Shown: in pieces, positions 17,738 to 26,606 of the stretch | Numbering within the stretch: the stretch's first letter is position 1 | Layout of the letters: each line of letters begins with the position of its first letter | Assembly: GCA_016234115.1 (NCBI GenBank) | Contig: JACRHD010000025.1 | Location: 62,001 to 126,000, forward strand | Length of the DNA stretch: 64,000 nt | Origin: Nitrospirota bacterium | Lineage (GTDB): Bacteria; Nitrospirota; Thermodesulfovibrionia; UBA6902 | Reading direction: 5' to 3' | Notes under the pieces: model-generated | Databases searched by the model: none | The model's input: the letters and a program-made list of their open reading frames with translations, nothing else | What the model was told of the DNA's origin: nothing | Position numbers and translations under genes: made by a program

Positions 17738-18934
17738 ATGAGATTAGCGACCTTTAAAAGCACGGGTAAGTTAATTATACTTCTACTGATCGCCGTCTTT
17801 GCGGCCTGTAAAGACGCCCCTACCGTTTCTTTACAAACAGGACAAAAACAGCCGTTTGAAATTACATTTGATAAATATTCACCTGAAGAGAAAAAAGTCA
17901 TAACAACGCATGTTGACAAGGCATTATCTTTAATACCTCCGCGGTCCGGCGAATTGGAAACCGCGGCAGCCATAAATGATTACGTATTTCAATACTTCGT
18001 CAACAAAGACAATCTCGGCAACGCCGTTAAATTGTTAAATGAAGGCCATGCGATTTGCGGAGGGGCCGCTGTTACCATGGCCGAGATGCTTTACTCGGTC
18101 GATATCAAAAGCAGACTTGCGTTCCTTATAGGGATTCCGACCCAGGGGGCGCATTCTTTGGTCGAAGTGTATTTCAGAGATGGGACGCGAGGATTGTTTG
18201 ATCCCTCATTTGGGATCTTTTGGTACGATTATGAAAATAAAAAGCCTGTCTCAATAGTAGATCTCCTGGCAGAGCCCGAACTGAGCGATATTTTTTTATA
18301 CAAGACCATTAATGCAAAGAGAAAGAAAACGGACGAAGCGGTAAAACCATACATCGGGCTTTCTCAAACATATCAAAACAGGAAAAAATATAAAGAAGAA
18401 TACTACGATCCCTATCAATGCTTTTCGAAACGCAGCGGGGGGGGGGTTTCAGGGGAGGAATATACAACATACGTAAAGATTCCCTTGGGACCGGGCAGTT
18501 CATACGGGGATAAGAAAGGAAGCAGCGAAACAACCCCCTGGAACAAATTGGCCGTACTCCAGAACAAAGAGGGAGAATATATTTCATGGGCATACATGCT
18601 TGGAAAAACAGGCGATTACAATATAACTCACGTTTACCGGTTTGCCGGCCTGCAACCCGGTGATTCATATAATCTGTCGCTCTATTACGCAAAGGCCTAT
18701 AATGCCGTGTTGTCGGTTCAAATATTGAACGGACACAGGCCCAACCAGGGGAACAGCTCTACTTTTTATTATGAAGTAGAGAACTTAACGTATAAAAAAA
18801 GCGGCTCTGCGATTGAAAAGGTCCATATCCCGTTTACTGCCGATTCGCCGAATGTCGAAATAATAACATCTACTGAGGGATATCTGATTTTGACCGCTAT
18901 CGAGTCGGCCCCGATGAAGACTTACAAAAATTGA
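17738..18934 (+). CDS. Transglutaminase-fold lipoprotein, paralogue 1
   Basis: A 398-residue lipoprotein: hydrophobic signal peptide with lipobox FAAC (Cys24). A transglutaminase-like (papain-fold) core carries a putative triad C107 (ICGGAA), H139 (GAHSLVEV) and D155 (LFDPSFG). The C-terminal 160 residues look beta-rich, like a carbohydrate-binding module. It may act in the periplasm or on the outer membrane as a protease or transamidase acting on glycan-linked amino groups or amides. A run of ten G (18437-18446) lies in the coding sequence near codon 234. A tandem paralogue follows. Confidence 0.72.
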   Translation: MRLATFKSTGKLIILLLIAVFAACKDAPTVSLQTGQKQPFEITFDKYSPEEKKVITTHVDKALSLIPPRSGELETAAAINDYVFQYFVNKDNLGNAVKLLNEGHAICGGAAVTMAEMLYSVDIKSRLAFLIGIPTQGAHSLVEVYFRDGTRGLFDPSFGIFWYDYENKKPVSIVDLLAEPELSDIFLYKTINAKRKKTDEAVKPYIGLSQTYQNRKKYKEEYYDPYQCFSKRSGGGVSGEEYTTYVKIPLGPGSSYGDKKGSSETTPWNKLAVLQNKEGEYISWAYMLGKTGDYNITHVYRFAGLQPGDSYNLSLYYAKAYNAVLSVQILNGHRPNQGNSSTFYYEVENLTYKKSGSAIEKVHIPFTADSPNVEIITSTEGYLILTAIESAPMKTYKN

Positions 18935-19010
18935 GCGGCGGTAAATTCCATTGCAAACAACAGGCTGCGCCGGCCGGCAATCATCGAAGAATAGAAAAGA
19001 GGTCTGATTA

Positions 19011-20198
19011 ATGGGTGTCAGAATTGCGCGCAGCGTCCTTATGCTCCTTTTTGTTATTGTCGCTTCAGGCTGCAAAGACGCCGGAACATTCTTTTCAAAG
19101 TGCGAAAAAAAAGAGTCCTTTGAAAGACAATATGATGATCTTACTTCGAAGGAGAAAAAGGTTGTAAACTCGCATGTCGATAGGGCGTTGTCTTTACTGC
19201 CTCCGAAGCCCGGCGAACTGGAAATTGCGGCAGCCATAAATGATTACGTATATCAGTATTATATTCGCAAAGACAACAACGGCACCACGGCAAAAATGCT
19301 GACCGAAGGCCACGCGAGCTGCGGAGGGGCCGCTGTTACCATGGCCGAAATGCTCTACTCGGTCAATATCAAAAGCAGACTCGCATATCTTGTCGGCATA
19401 CCGAACCAGGGGTCCCATTCATTGGTCGAGGTCTATTTCACAAATGGGACAAGCGGGCTGTTTGATCCTACATATGGAATATTGTGGTATGACAAAGAAA
19501 ACAACAGACCCGTTTCAATATTGAAACTCCTGTCGGACCCTCAATTAAGCAACCTTTTTTTATATAAGAGCATCAATAAAAAAAGGCAGGAATTAAAGGA
19601 TGCCGTCAACCCGTCGCAAGGGTTTTTGCAGACATATCAAAACAAAAGGTCCTATAAAGAACAATATTATGATCCCTATTTATGTTTCCGGCAGCGCTCG
19701 GGCGGCGGGGTCGCCGGCGATGATTATAAAACGTTTGTAAAGATTCCCATGGAGCCGGGCGTTTTATACGGCGACAAGGACGGAAGCAGTAACGTCGTTA
19801 CCCCGTGGAACAAGCTGGCTTTACTCCAGAATAAAGAAGGCAAATATATTTCCTGGGCGTACATGCTCGGCGAAGTCGCGGATTACAGCGTGTCCCATAT
19901 TTATCAGTTCAGCAAGTTGATTACCGGCAATTCATATAACCTGTCATTATATTATGCGGAGGCAAATGCCTCCATATTATCGATTCAAATACTGAACGGG
20001 CACAGACGCGGACAGGAGAACGACTCGACTTTTTATCATCAGATAGAGAAGCTGGATTATAAAAAGGACATCCGTGAAATCAGAAAAATCGACATTCCGT
20101 TTACTGCCGAATCTCAGGACGTCCGGATTATCATAGCCACTGAAGGAAATATAATGTTGACGGCCATCGAGTCGAATCTCTTAGCGGGCGGGCCGTAA
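19011..20198 (+). CDS. Transglutaminase-fold lipoprotein, paralogue 2
   Basis: A 395-residue tandem paralogue of the preceding gene, similar along its whole length. Lipobox VASGC gives Cys21; the triad is C104, H136 and D152. The C-terminal beta-rich region is conserved, with the shared segment NKEGKYISWAYMLG. The glycine stretch that is a G10 run in paralogue 1 is here coded with mixed GGC/GGG codons, so no homopolymer exists. The gene starts 76 bp downstream with AGAGG before the ATG. The pair probably arose by duplication within the locus. Confidence 0.72.
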   Translation: MGVRIARSVLMLLFVIVASGCKDAGTFFSKCEKKESFERQYDDLTSKEKKVVNSHVDRALSLLPPKPGELEIAAAINDYVYQYYIRKDNNGTTAKMLTEGHASCGGAAVTMAEMLYSVNIKSRLAYLVGIPNQGSHSLVEVYFTNGTSGLFDPTYGILWYDKENNRPVSILKLLSDPQLSNLFLYKSINKKRQELKDAVNPSQGFLQTYQNKRSYKEQYYDPYLCFRQRSGGGVAGDDYKTFVKIPMEPGVLYGDKDGSSNVVTPWNKLALLQNKEGKYISWAYMLGEVADYSVSHIYQFSKLITGNSYNLSLYYAEANASILSIQILNGHRRGQENDSTFYHQIEKLDYKKDIREIRKIDIPFTAESQDVRIIIATEGNIMLTAIESNLLAGGP

Positions 20199-20235
20199 TG
20201 TTTCGTCCCGACTGATACAGGCGGGCATATACGGA

Positions 20236-21456
20236 ATGGATTTGCTCACAAAAAAAATTCAGATGTTGCTGAAAAACGGATTGAAGGCCGGGGTCCGGCA
20301 TATGTTTCCGGGAAGAGGCCCGGGCCCGGTCACGTTCCATATGTCGCCCAAAAAATCAAGGCTGAAAATATTGTTTTTGGCGTGGTATGATCCTCAGGGC
20401 CTTGGCACAATCCTGGAAAATGTAAAAGAAGTATGCCGTCTGTCCAGATTTCATTTTGAAGTCCTGAACCTGTATGACGAGGCAATGGAAATCCCTTCCG
20501 GCCTGAATTATTACAAGTATGATGCGTTGATGATACACTGCACACTGTCCTACAATATCGACAACCTGAGAGCGCTCGACGGAAACCATCCCCGGAAGAT
20601 AAAAGACTTCCCCGGCCTGAAAGTCATGATGAAGCAGGATGAACATTACAGGACCGACGGCATCGTTCAATATCTTCAGGATAATGCATTCGATTTGCTG
20701 TTCACATGCGTCCCCTCATCCGAGATAGAGAAAGTATATCCGAAGGAAAAATTTCCAAGGCTGAAATTTCATCAGATGCTTACCGGATACGTGACTGATG
20801 AGATGCGGAAATTCACCTTTTCCCAGGATGAGGACCGTCCTTTAGATATAGGCTATCGGGGCTCTTTGCAACCATGGTCTTTCGGAAGACTTAGCTATGA
20901 AAAACAGCAGATCGGGGACGTCTTTCTAAAGATTTGCCGCGAACGGAATCTGACGTGCGATATTTCAAGCCGGTGGGAGGACCGCTTTTTCGGCAATGAA
21001 TGGTTCCGGTTTCTCGGCGGATGCAAGGCCACTCTCGGGGTCGAATCCGGGGCGAGCATTTTTGATTTTACCGGACAGGTGGAACGGGAATCCGCAGAGT
21101 ACCTTAAACAAAACCCAAAGGCGGACTTTGAGGAGGTCTTCCGGAAAATATTGGAGCCGTATGAAGGAAATGTATATTACAATCAAATTTCCCCGCGTCA
21201 CTTCGAAGCGGCCGCCTGCCGCACGGTCCAAATCCTGTACGAAGGACAATATTCGGACATCTTTCAGCCCTTCCGGCATTATCTGCCCCTGAAAAGGGAC
21301 CTGTCAAATCTTGATGATATATTGGCGCGCCTTCAAAACGCTGAAGAGCGTAAGAGTATCGCGCAAACGGCCTTTCAGGAAATCATAATGAATGATAAAT
21401 ATAAATATTCAACTTTCGTCACCCGGCTTGATGAAGAAATCGATGCGTTGATTTAA
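20236..21456 (+). CDS. CgeB-like glycosyltransferase
   Basis: A 406-residue protein with the layout of CgeB/GT1-like glycosyltransferases: an N-terminal Rossmann-like half (LKILFLAWYDPQGLG) and a C-terminal half ending in YYNQISPRHFEAAACRTVQ, where the E in HFEAAAC is the donor-site acid. It carries no signal peptide. A likely role is sugar addition to the exported glycan. It lies 38 bp after the second lipoprotein gene and 63 bp before a second asparagine-synthase-like gene. Confidence 0.72.
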   Translation: MDLLTKKIQMLLKNGLKAGVRHMFPGRGPGPVTFHMSPKKSRLKILFLAWYDPQGLGTILENVKEVCRLSRFHFEVLNLYDEAMEIPSGLNYYKYDALMIHCTLSYNIDNLRALDGNHPRKIKDFPGLKVMMKQDEHYRTDGIVQYLQDNAFDLLFTCVPSSEIEKVYPKEKFPRLKFHQMLTGYVTDEMRKFTFSQDEDRPLDIGYRGSLQPWSFGRLSYEKQQIGDVFLKICRERNLTCDISSRWEDRFFGNEWFRFLGGCKATLGVESGASIFDFTGQVERESAEYLKQNPKADFEEVFRKILEPYEGNVYYNQISPRHFEAAACRTVQILYEGQYSDIFQPFRHYLPLKRDLSNLDDILARLQNAEERKSIAQTAFQEIIMNDKYKYSTFVTRLDEEIDALI

Positions 21457-21519
21457 ATTCTGAATTGTAAGATAATAGCGGTCTAATTCCATTCTTTTTT
21501 TGCAATAGTTAAAAATAAA

Positions 21520-23445
21520 ATGTGCGGCATAGCGGGAATTCTTAGTTTCAAATCGGAACGTTACAACAACCTGGAGGCCCATCTCCGGGTGATGAACAGG
21601 ATTCAGGCCCATCGCGGCCCTGACGGAGAGGGCCTATGGACCCACAAGGGCGGACGTCTCGGTTTCGCCCATCGTCGCCTCAGCATCATTGACCTGACGA
21701 CCGGGGCGCAGCCGATGAGCGCGGCTTCAGGCGATACGATCTGCTACAACGGGGAAATATACAACTATATGGAACTGAGGCAGGAATTGGGGAATGAGTT
21801 CGACTTCAGGACTACGTCCGATACCGAGGTAATCCTTGCGGCTTACCGGAAATGGGGTACGGATTGCGTCAATCATCTCAGAGGCATGTTCGCCTTTGCC
21901 GTTTGGGACGAGTCCGAGGGGGTTCTTTTCTGCGCAAGAGACCGGTTCGGGATTAAACCTTTTTACTACACAGTCATAAATGACGTATTTTATTTTGCCT
22001 CCGAGCCGAAGACGCTGCTGCCTTTTTTACCGGCAATTGAAACCGATATAGCTGCCTTGAAGGATTATCTTGTATTTCAGTTTTGTCTGGACGGCAAGAC
22101 GCTTTTTCAGGGTATCAATGAGCTGCAGCCGGCGCACAGGCTCATAATAAGAGGCGGGAATATGCGGGTCGAGCGATACTGGGAAGTCTATTACAATCTC
22201 GACTTTTATCATACGCCCAGATATTTTGAGGACAAATTAAGGGCATTGATCGAAGATTCGGTAAAATATCACATCGTCAGCGACGTCCCTGTCGGGGCCT
22301 ACGTCAGCGGAGGCACGGACTCAAGCATAGTCGCCTCAGTCGCTTCCCGATTGAAGCCTGATGAAGAATTTATGGCCTTCACCGGCAAGTTTTTATACGG
22401 GGAGCTGTATGATGAGAGCGCGTATGCCCGCGCCCTCACTGAAATGAGAGGCATGACGCTCCATGAAACGGCCATAACCAGCAGGGACTTTGCCGACAGC
22501 ATAAGAAAGGTCATCCATCATCTGGACTATCCCGTTGCCGGCCCGGGGTCGTTCCCGCAATATCACGTTTCAAAGCTTGCCGCGCAACATCGCAAGGTGG
22601 TCCTTGGAGGGCAGGGCGGGGACGAGACATTCGGGGGCTATACGAGGTATCTTGTCGCGTACTTCGAGCAGTGCATAAAAGCCGCGGTCAACGGGACCAC
22701 GCACAGCGGCAGATTTGTTGTCACCTATGAATCAATAATCCCCAATCTTGTGGCCCTGAAGAACTATAAGCCCATGCTTCAGGAATTCTGGAAGGAAGGC
22801 CTGTTTGAAGATATGGACAAGCGATATTATCGCCTGATAAACCGCGCCCCTACGCTTCACAATGAGATCAACCTGCATGAGCTCGGCGAGTATTCTCCCT
22901 TTGAAACCTTCAAGGGGATATTCAATGGGCACAATGTCAATAAGGAATCCTATTTCGACAGGATGACCCATTTTGACTTTAAGACGCTCCTGCCCGCCCT
23001 TTTGCAGGTTGAAGACCGTATGAGTATGGCGCACGGGCTTGAATCCCGCGTGCCTTTTCTGGACCATCCCCTTGTTGAATTTGCCGCCACCATGCCGGCA
23101 GACGTCAAATTCAAGGATGGCACCCTGAAGATGGCATTGACCAATGCGATGAGGCAGGAACTGCCTGACATCATCGCAAACCGAAAAAACAAGATGGGTT
23201 TCCCGGTGCCGTTAAACGAGTGGATAAAAGGCGAGCTGAAAGAATTTGTCTTTGACGTCTTTAACGCGCAGCCGGCAAGGAACAGGGCATATTTCAATCA
23301 TAAAGAGATACTCAACAATCTTACATCCGAATCGAATTTCGGCAGGAAAATATGGGGCCTGCTTTCCCTTGAATTGTGGCATCAGGAATTCCACGATAAA
23401 GCGCACAAGTATAAACAATATCTAAACAAGGAGGTCTTGGTTTAA
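21520..23445 (+). CDS. asnB: Asparagine synthase family amidotransferase, copy 2
   Basis: A 641-residue two-domain amidotransferase. MCGIAG places the glutaminase Cys at position 2, and CYNGEIYNY supplies the glutamine pocket. The PP-loop reads SGGTDSS near residue 262, with Thr where the other two copies have Ile. The C-terminal domain carries QGGDETFGGYTRY. It is distinct from copies 1 and 3, so it probably amidates another carboxylate. Its TAA overlaps the ATG of the next gene by one base. Confidence 0.85.
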   Translation: MCGIAGILSFKSERYNNLEAHLRVMNRIQAHRGPDGEGLWTHKGGRLGFAHRRLSIIDLTTGAQPMSAASGDTICYNGEIYNYMELRQELGNEFDFRTTSDTEVILAAYRKWGTDCVNHLRGMFAFAVWDESEGVLFCARDRFGIKPFYYTVINDVFYFASEPKTLLPFLPAIETDIAALKDYLVFQFCLDGKTLFQGINELQPAHRLIIRGGNMRVERYWEVYYNLDFYHTPRYFEDKLRALIEDSVKYHIVSDVPVGAYVSGGTDSSIVASVASRLKPDEEFMAFTGKFLYGELYDESAYARALTEMRGMTLHETAITSRDFADSIRKVIHHLDYPVAGPGSFPQYHVSKLAAQHRKVVLGGQGGDETFGGYTRYLVAYFEQCIKAAVNGTTHSGRFVVTYESIIPNLVALKNYKPMLQEFWKEGLFEDMDKRYYRLINRAPTLHNEINLHELGEYSPFETFKGIFNGHNVNKESYFDRMTHFDFKTLLPALLQVEDRMSMAHGLESRVPFLDHPLVEFAATMPADVKFKDGTLKMALTNAMRQELPDIIANRKNKMGFPVPLNEWIKGELKEFVFDVFNAQPARNRAYFNHKEILNNLTSESNFGRKIWGLLSLELWHQEFHDKAHKYKQYLNKEVLV

Positions 23446-24401
23446 TGAAAGTTCTAATAACAGGCGGGGCCGGGTTTATCGGCTCAACCCTGACTGACAA
23501 ACTCTTAGAAAGGGGTGACAATGTACTTGTCATTGATAATTATGCGACAGGCAGGCGGGACAATTTGACCCCGCACAAAAACCTCACGGTCATCGAAGGC
23601 ACAATAGCGGACAGGGACCTGGTGGAGAAAACCTTTAACGATTTTTCCCCTGACAAGGTTGTCCATGCCGCCGCATCATATAAAGACCCTGAAAACTGGT
23701 TTGACGATACGCTGACGAATGTTCTCGGCACTGTAAATATAGTAAAGGCGTCGAAGAAAAATAATATCAAAAGACTTATTTATTTCCAGACGTCCCTGTG
23801 TTACGGCCTGCACCCGCTTGAGCAGCCTATCACACTGAAACACCCGCTGTTTTCCGCAGGATATTCAGGCGGCAGCAGTTATGCCATAAGCAAGACCGGC
23901 GGCGAGCAGTATATTGAATTAGGCGGTTTCGATTTCATATCGTTCAGACTTGCCAATGCTTACGGGCCGAGAAACCTGAGCGGCCCGCTTCCGACATTCT
24001 ACCATCGGCTTACAAATAACAAACCGTGTTTTGTAATGGACACGCGCAGGGATTTTATTTATATAGACGACCTTGTGGAAGTGGTAATAAAAGCGTTGGA
24101 CGGCAGAGGCGAGAAAGGGTATTATCATATTTCTTCGGGTTCCGATTATTCAATCAAGGAATTATTTGATGCAACAATAAAGGCCCTCGACATTAAGCTC
24201 GACAAACCCGTGGAAGAGAGACAGCGGAGCGCGGATGACGTATTCACCATTCTGCTTGATCCGTCAAAGATAAATAAGGACTTTGACTGGAGGGTCTCCA
24301 CCCCCCTTGAGGAGGGTATCAGAAGGACCATTGAGTGGTATAAAAAATACGGAATTACCCAGACGTATACCCACTTAAAACCTGTCGAGGGGAAAAAATG
24401 A
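23445..24401 (+). CDS. NAD-dependent epimerase/dehydratase (extended SDR), copy 1
   Basis: A 318-residue extended SDR enzyme. GGAGFIGS near residue 7 binds NAD(P). The catalytic Tyr-Lys pair is in SYAISKTGGEQ (YxxxK), and the upstream TSLCYG supplies the Ser/Thr. It acts on a nucleotide sugar as a 4-epimerase, dehydratase or reductase; sequence alone does not choose. Neighbouring SDR copy 2 overlaps it by ATGA, suggesting consecutive steps. Products would feed the glycosyltransferases here. Confidence 0.85.
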   Translation: MKVLITGGAGFIGSTLTDKLLERGDNVLVIDNYATGRRDNLTPHKNLTVIEGTIADRDLVEKTFNDFSPDKVVHAAASYKDPENWFDDTLTNVLGTVNIVKASKKNNIKRLIYFQTSLCYGLHPLEQPITLKHPLFSAGYSGGSSYAISKTGGEQYIELGGFDFISFRLANAYGPRNLSGPLPTFYHRLTNNKPCFVMDTRRDFIYIDDLVEVVIKALDGRGEKGYYHISSGSDYSIKELFDATIKALDIKLDKPVEERQRSADDVFTILLDPSKINKDFDWRVSTPLEEGIRRTIEWYKKYGITQTYTHLKPVEGKK

Positions 24402-25465
24402 GTCTTGACCAAAGGCATTCATTTGACGGATCACGGGTCCTTGTTGTCGGCGGCGCAGGCTTTGTCGGGAGCAATCTCGTAAAGATGGTTCTCGCATCAT
24501 CTCCTCAGGTCCGGATCACTGTTGTGGACAATCTCTTGTCCTCCGAGCGTGTGAATGTGCCTGAAGACCGGAGGGTCGATTTCATCGAAGGCTCCATTAC
24601 CGGCGACGGCATTTTAGGCCGCTTAGACGACGGTTACGATTATATCTTCCACCTGGCCACCTATCACGGCAATCAAAGCTCCATCCATGACCCGCTTGCA
24701 GACCATGAAAACAATACGCTGACAACGCTGAAGCTGATGAACCACGTCAGGGATTTTAGAAATATCAAAAAGCTTGTCTACTCGTCCGCCGGGTGTTCCG
24801 CTGCGGAAAAGACCTTTGATGATGCTAAGCCTACAACTGAAGAAGCGCCGATCTCCCTGATTCAGGACAGTCCATATTCCATATCGAAAATCATCGGGGA
24901 GTTCTATTCAGTGTATTTCCACAGGCAGTACAAGCTCCCTACGGTTCGCGCAAGGTTTCAGAACGTATATGGCCCTGGAGAGATATTGGGAGCAGGTAAA
25001 TGGAGGGGAACTCCTGCAACGATATGGCGCAACGTCACTCCGACGTTCATATATAAGGCATTAAAAGGCACGCCGCTTCCCGTGGAAAACAACGGTATGG
25101 CCACGAGGGATTTTATTTATGTGGATGACATATGCAGAGGCTTGATCGCTTGTGCCCTCAACGGAAACCCCGGCGATGTTTACAACATCGCAAGCGGCAA
25201 AGAGACTTCAATCATGGAGCTTGCGACCGTGATTAATGAAATTGTCGGCAACAGGGCCGGGATTGAATATCTTCCCAAACGCGCGTGGGACAATTCCGGC
25301 AAAAGATTCGGCAGCACGGAAAAGGCAAAAAGAGAACTTGGATTCGAAGCTTCCACGTCAGCAAGAGATGGTTTGTCGAAAACAACTGAATGGACAAGAC
25401 AAAATATGCCTTTGATTGAACGTTGCATTTCTAAGCATAAAGAGCATCTTCCGCCTGTCGCTTAA
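24398..25465 (+). CDS. NAD-dependent epimerase/dehydratase (extended SDR), copy 2
   Basis: A 355-residue extended SDR enzyme with VGGAGFVGSNL near residue 17, a YSSAGCSA serine segment, and SPYSISKIIGEFY containing the YxxxK pair. It is similar in architecture to UDP-glucose/GalNAc 4-epimerases and GDP-sugar epimerases. A conserved RDFIYVDD segment is typical of this class. It overlaps SDR copy 1 by four bases. The sugar product is undetermined. Confidence 0.85.
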   Translation: MSLDQRHSFDGSRVLVVGGAGFVGSNLVKMVLASSPQVRITVVDNLLSSERVNVPEDRRVDFIEGSITGDGILGRLDDGYDYIFHLATYHGNQSSIHDPLADHENNTLTTLKLMNHVRDFRNIKKLVYSSAGCSAAEKTFDDAKPTTEEAPISLIQDSPYSISKIIGEFYSVYFHRQYKLPTVRARFQNVYGPGEILGAGKWRGTPATIWRNVTPTFIYKALKGTPLPVENNGMATRDFIYVDDICRGLIACALNGNPGDVYNIASGKETSIMELATVINEIVGNRAGIEYLPKRAWDNSGKRFGSTEKAKRELGFEASTSARDGLSKTTEWTRQNMPLIERCISKHKEHLPPVA

Positions 25466-25475
25466 TCATTAAGTT

Positions 25476-26603
25476 GTGAAGACCATCCTTGTTATTTCAT
25501 TTACCGACCTCAATTCCGATCCCCGTGTCAACCGGCAGATACGTTTCCTGAGAGAAAAATTCAATGTCGTCGCCGCCGGAGCGGCGGACCCGGGACTGCC
25601 CGGCGTGAAGTTTATCAGGCTCGGTATGACCCCCAAGGGCCTTGCCGGCAAATTAAAGGGAGCGTTCAATCTGCTTTCCCGTCGTTTTGGAAGCTATTAT
25701 CGGACAAGAAATCTCGTTATCGAGGGAATGCGTCAATTGTCCGGGACGAGGGCCGACCTCATTATAGCGAATGATATCGAAACCCTGCCGCTTGCCCTGA
25801 ATCTTGCGGGCAGCGCCAAAGTACTTTTTGATGCCCATGAATACGCCCCCCGGGAATTTGAGGACAGGCTGATCTGGAAGCTCTTCAGGCAAAAATATTA
25901 CGACTACCTCTGTAAGACATATCTTAAAAGGGCGGACTCCATGATAACCGTATGTGAAGGCATTGCCGGCGAATATCATAGAAACTATCAGGTCAGACCT
26001 GAGGTAATCACGAATGCCGCGCAATATCACGAGCTCACTCCGTCGCAGGTTGATGAAGAGACCATAAAAATGGTCCATCACGGCGGCGCGATTTCATCGC
26101 GAAAAATAGAGCTTATGATAAAGATGATGGACCTCCTGGATGAGAGATTCAGGCTCGATCTGATACTGGTCCCGACGGACGGAAGGTACTACGAACGCCT
26201 GAAGGCCCTGAACAGGAACAATAAGAAAATAAGGTTTATGCCTCCTCTTCCAATGCGGGAAATAATCAGTACCATTAATTCGTATGACGTGGGTCTATAC
26301 CTGCTCCCCCCCAACAGCTTCAACAACAGATTCGCCCTGCCTAATAAATTCTTCGAATTCATCCAGGCAAGGCTTGCGCTCGCCGTCGCTCCATCGCCCG
26401 AGATGGCAAGGATTGTCAAAAAATATGATTGCGGCATTGTCTCCGAAAGCTTCGCCCCTGAAGATTTAGCGCGGGAGCTCAATAAACTGACAAAGGGAAA
26501 GATTGAATATTATAAAAATCAATCCCACAGGGCCGCTCGTGAATTGACACAGGAGACCAACTGCGTCAAATTTTCAAATATCGCGTCGGCGCTTCTGCAA
26601 TAA
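25476..26603 (+). CDS. Glycosyltransferase family 4 protein
   Basis: A 375-residue GT-B enzyme starting at GTG 25476. The N-terminus ISFTDLNSDPRVNRQ and the LFDAHEYAP segment place it in the same GT4 group as 16289-17719. The C-terminal half, with LPNKFFEFIQARLA, carries the donor-site acid. No membrane segment is obvious. It is followed 3 bp later by asparagine-synthase-like copy 3, so the two are co-translated. Confidence 0.8.
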   Translation: MKTILVISFTDLNSDPRVNRQIRFLREKFNVVAAGAADPGLPGVKFIRLGMTPKGLAGKLKGAFNLLSRRFGSYYRTRNLVIEGMRQLSGTRADLIIANDIETLPLALNLAGSAKVLFDAHEYAPREFEDRLIWKLFRQKYYDYLCKTYLKRADSMITVCEGIAGEYHRNYQVRPEVITNAAQYHELTPSQVDEETIKMVHHGGAISSRKIELMIKMMDLLDERFRLDLILVPTDGRYYERLKALNRNNKKIRFMPPLPMREIISTINSYDVGLYLLPPNSFNNRFALPNKFFEFIQARLALAVAPSPEMARIVKKYDCGIVSESFAPEDLARELNKLTKGKIEYYKNQSHRAARELTQETNCVKFSNIASALLQ

Positions 26604-26606
26604 ACC

